Source: a virus. From it: a DNA stretch of 45,496 nucleotides. Position numbers and translations under genes: made by a program. Numbering within the stretch: position 1 is the first letter of the stretch; every line of letters starts with the position of its first letter. The notes beneath the pieces are model-generated. The model had not been told where the DNA came from, searched no databases, and saw only the letters and a list, made by a program, of their open reading frames with translations. Positions 44,684 to 45,496 of the stretch are shown here, piece after piece. The DNA is taken from IMG/VR virus record IMGVR_UViG_3300031758_000140, positions 1 to 45,496 of that record; one strand, written 5' to 3'.

Positions 44684-45496
44684 TTATTCAAACAGCCTCT
44701 TCATATCCAGTTTGTCTGGATCAAATTTCGTTAATTTCTTTTCAACCTTTCCGTAGTTCTTAACCCTCTCTTGCTGGTTAATCAACTTCTCTTTAAGGTT
44801 TTTAGCACTTTCAGTTTTAGCCTTAGTGCTAATAATATCGTTAAGCTTAAAGCCCTTGAACATCAAATAGTCAACTGCTAGTTTAACTTCAAGTTCGGCA
44901 TTAGCATAATCTTCATCTCTTTTAGTAGCTCCACTCTTATTGATAGGGGCCGATATGTAATCGAAAAACTTTGCTTTTTCTTTCTCAGGGATACGGATTC
45001 CAGCAAATTCTTTACCCTCATCAATAACATTAGCTACATTCTCCCAAAACTCTTGTTGCTGCCTAGCAGTTTGAGCTTGAATTTGCTTCTGCTCTTCTAC
45101 AAGTCTTTCTCTTTCTTCTCTTTGAATATTAGCTAGTTGCTTTTGAGCAATTGTAGCTTTATCATAGAGCTTACCTGAATCTTCGTAATCTTCGAGCATG
45201 TCTTTGATAAACTCTTCGTCATGCCCTTTAGTCTTAAAGTATTCAGATACAAAAGCCTTTTGGGTTCTAATATCTCCTTTGTCAATCTCATACTGGCTAT
45301 AATCCAGGTTAGGATTGTAAGCTTGGAAGAATTTCTCTGAATCTCCACCAGCCATTACAAAGTCAAGATGTTTCTGAACTAGAGGGAATTGTTGAAACAA
45401 TTCATTGATTTGATCTTCTGCAATGTTCTGAGCAATATCTTTAGTAAACTCTACCAGACCTTCTTCAGTATCCTCGTAGTTGTTTTCGATATCGTA
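44684..45496 (-). CDS. Scaffold-like capsid assembly protein (5' end off window)
   Basis: The frame is open from the right edge, so the N-terminus is missing; 270 codons remain. A TTG at 45400 is internal. The protein is highly charged and helical, with a strong coiled-coil run (IAQKQLANIQREERERLVEE, then QKQIQAQTARQQQEFWENV) and a Lys-rich C-terminus. Position directly upstream of the major capsid gene and the charged coiled-coil make-up are typical of phage scaffolding proteins, which guide capsid assembly and leave before DNA packaging. No protease motif is visible in the part present. Its stop lies 37 bp before the capsid ATG; the leader there has no Shine-Dalgarno sequence. Confidence 0.65.
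   Translation of the reverse strand, partial: YDIENNYEDTEEGLVEFTKDIAQNIAEDQINELFQQFPLVQKHLDFVMAGGDSEKFFQAYNPNLDYSQYEIDKGDIRTQKAFVSEYFKTKGHDEEFIKDMLEDYEDSGKLYDKATIAQKQLANIQREERERLVEEQKQIQAQTARQQQEFWENVANVIDEGKEFAGIRIPEKEKAKFFDYISAPINKSGATKRDEDYANAELEVKLAVDYLMFKGFKLNDIISTKAKTESAKNLKEKLINQQERVKNYGKVEKKLTKFDPDKLDMKRLFE

Noticed and set aside
753-45496. Stop-codon reassignment (TAG or TGA) in late genes
   Set aside because: All genes read through at full length in the standard code, and TGA is used as a true stop in ATGA overlaps.
1-45496. tRNA genes, CRISPR arrays, insertion sequences, integrase or attachment sites
   Set aside because: None found by eye; intergenic space is at most about 110 bp and coding is almost continuous.

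Overview
This window is part of an AT-rich double-stranded DNA phage genome. I read it as a crAss-like podovirus (order Crassvirales), so the host is probably a member of the Bacteroidota. No sequence search was run. The case rests on four things. The minus strand carries a syntenic virion block: scaffold, major capsid protein, adaptor/ring proteins, very large muzzle/stabilisation protein, 'cargo' proteins, then three giant proteins. The 2473-residue giant protein contains an intact DFDVD motif, matching the catalytic DxDxD signature of the virion-packaged RNA polymerase family (type member: Cellulophaga phage phi14:2 gp66). Start codons lack Shine-Dalgarno sequences and have A/T-rich leaders, as expected for Bacteroidota. 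Stop codons are 23 TAA, 3 TGA and no TAG.

Layout. Positions 1-721 (plus strand) hold the 3' end of a replication/nucleotide-metabolism block: a family-1 uracil-DNA glycosylase missing its N-terminus, and a small MazG-like protein overlapping it by ATGA. A GNRA-capped terminator at 723-744 sits in the 31-bp convergent gap. Everything from 753 to the right edge is one minus-strand late block, transcribed right to left. In transcription order it runs: scaffold-like protein (5' part off the window), major capsid protein, terminator, three conserved structural proteins, terminator, a Cys-rich Ig-like protein, a fibre-type protein with a single Asp-box, a fibre with a VANGGTGATT motif, a helical protein, a metallophosphoesterase, an acidic small protein, ring protein candidate 1, a small Cys4 protein, a holin-like membrane protein, two related very basic proteins, a conserved hypothetical, ring protein candidate 2, the muzzle protein, cargo protein 1 (peptidoglycan-hydrolase-like domain plus glycine zipper), cargo protein 2, a 2320-residue protein with a C-terminal PD-(D/E)XK nuclease, the virion RNA polymerase, and a 1494-residue protein.

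How it fits together. The right part builds the capsid and its decoration, the centre builds the portal-proximal rings, fibres and muzzle, and the left 25 kb encodes proteins likely packaged in the particle and delivered into the cell. These last carry wall hydrolysis, membrane-active segments, a nuclease, an RNA polymerase for early transcription, and two separate HExxH zincin-like modules. The five ejected-type genes are separated by only 1-20 bp, which suggests translation from one message. No intergenic stretch exceeds about 110 bp. I see no tRNA, CRISPR array, insertion sequence, integrase or diversity-generating element. Portal and terminase are not in the window.
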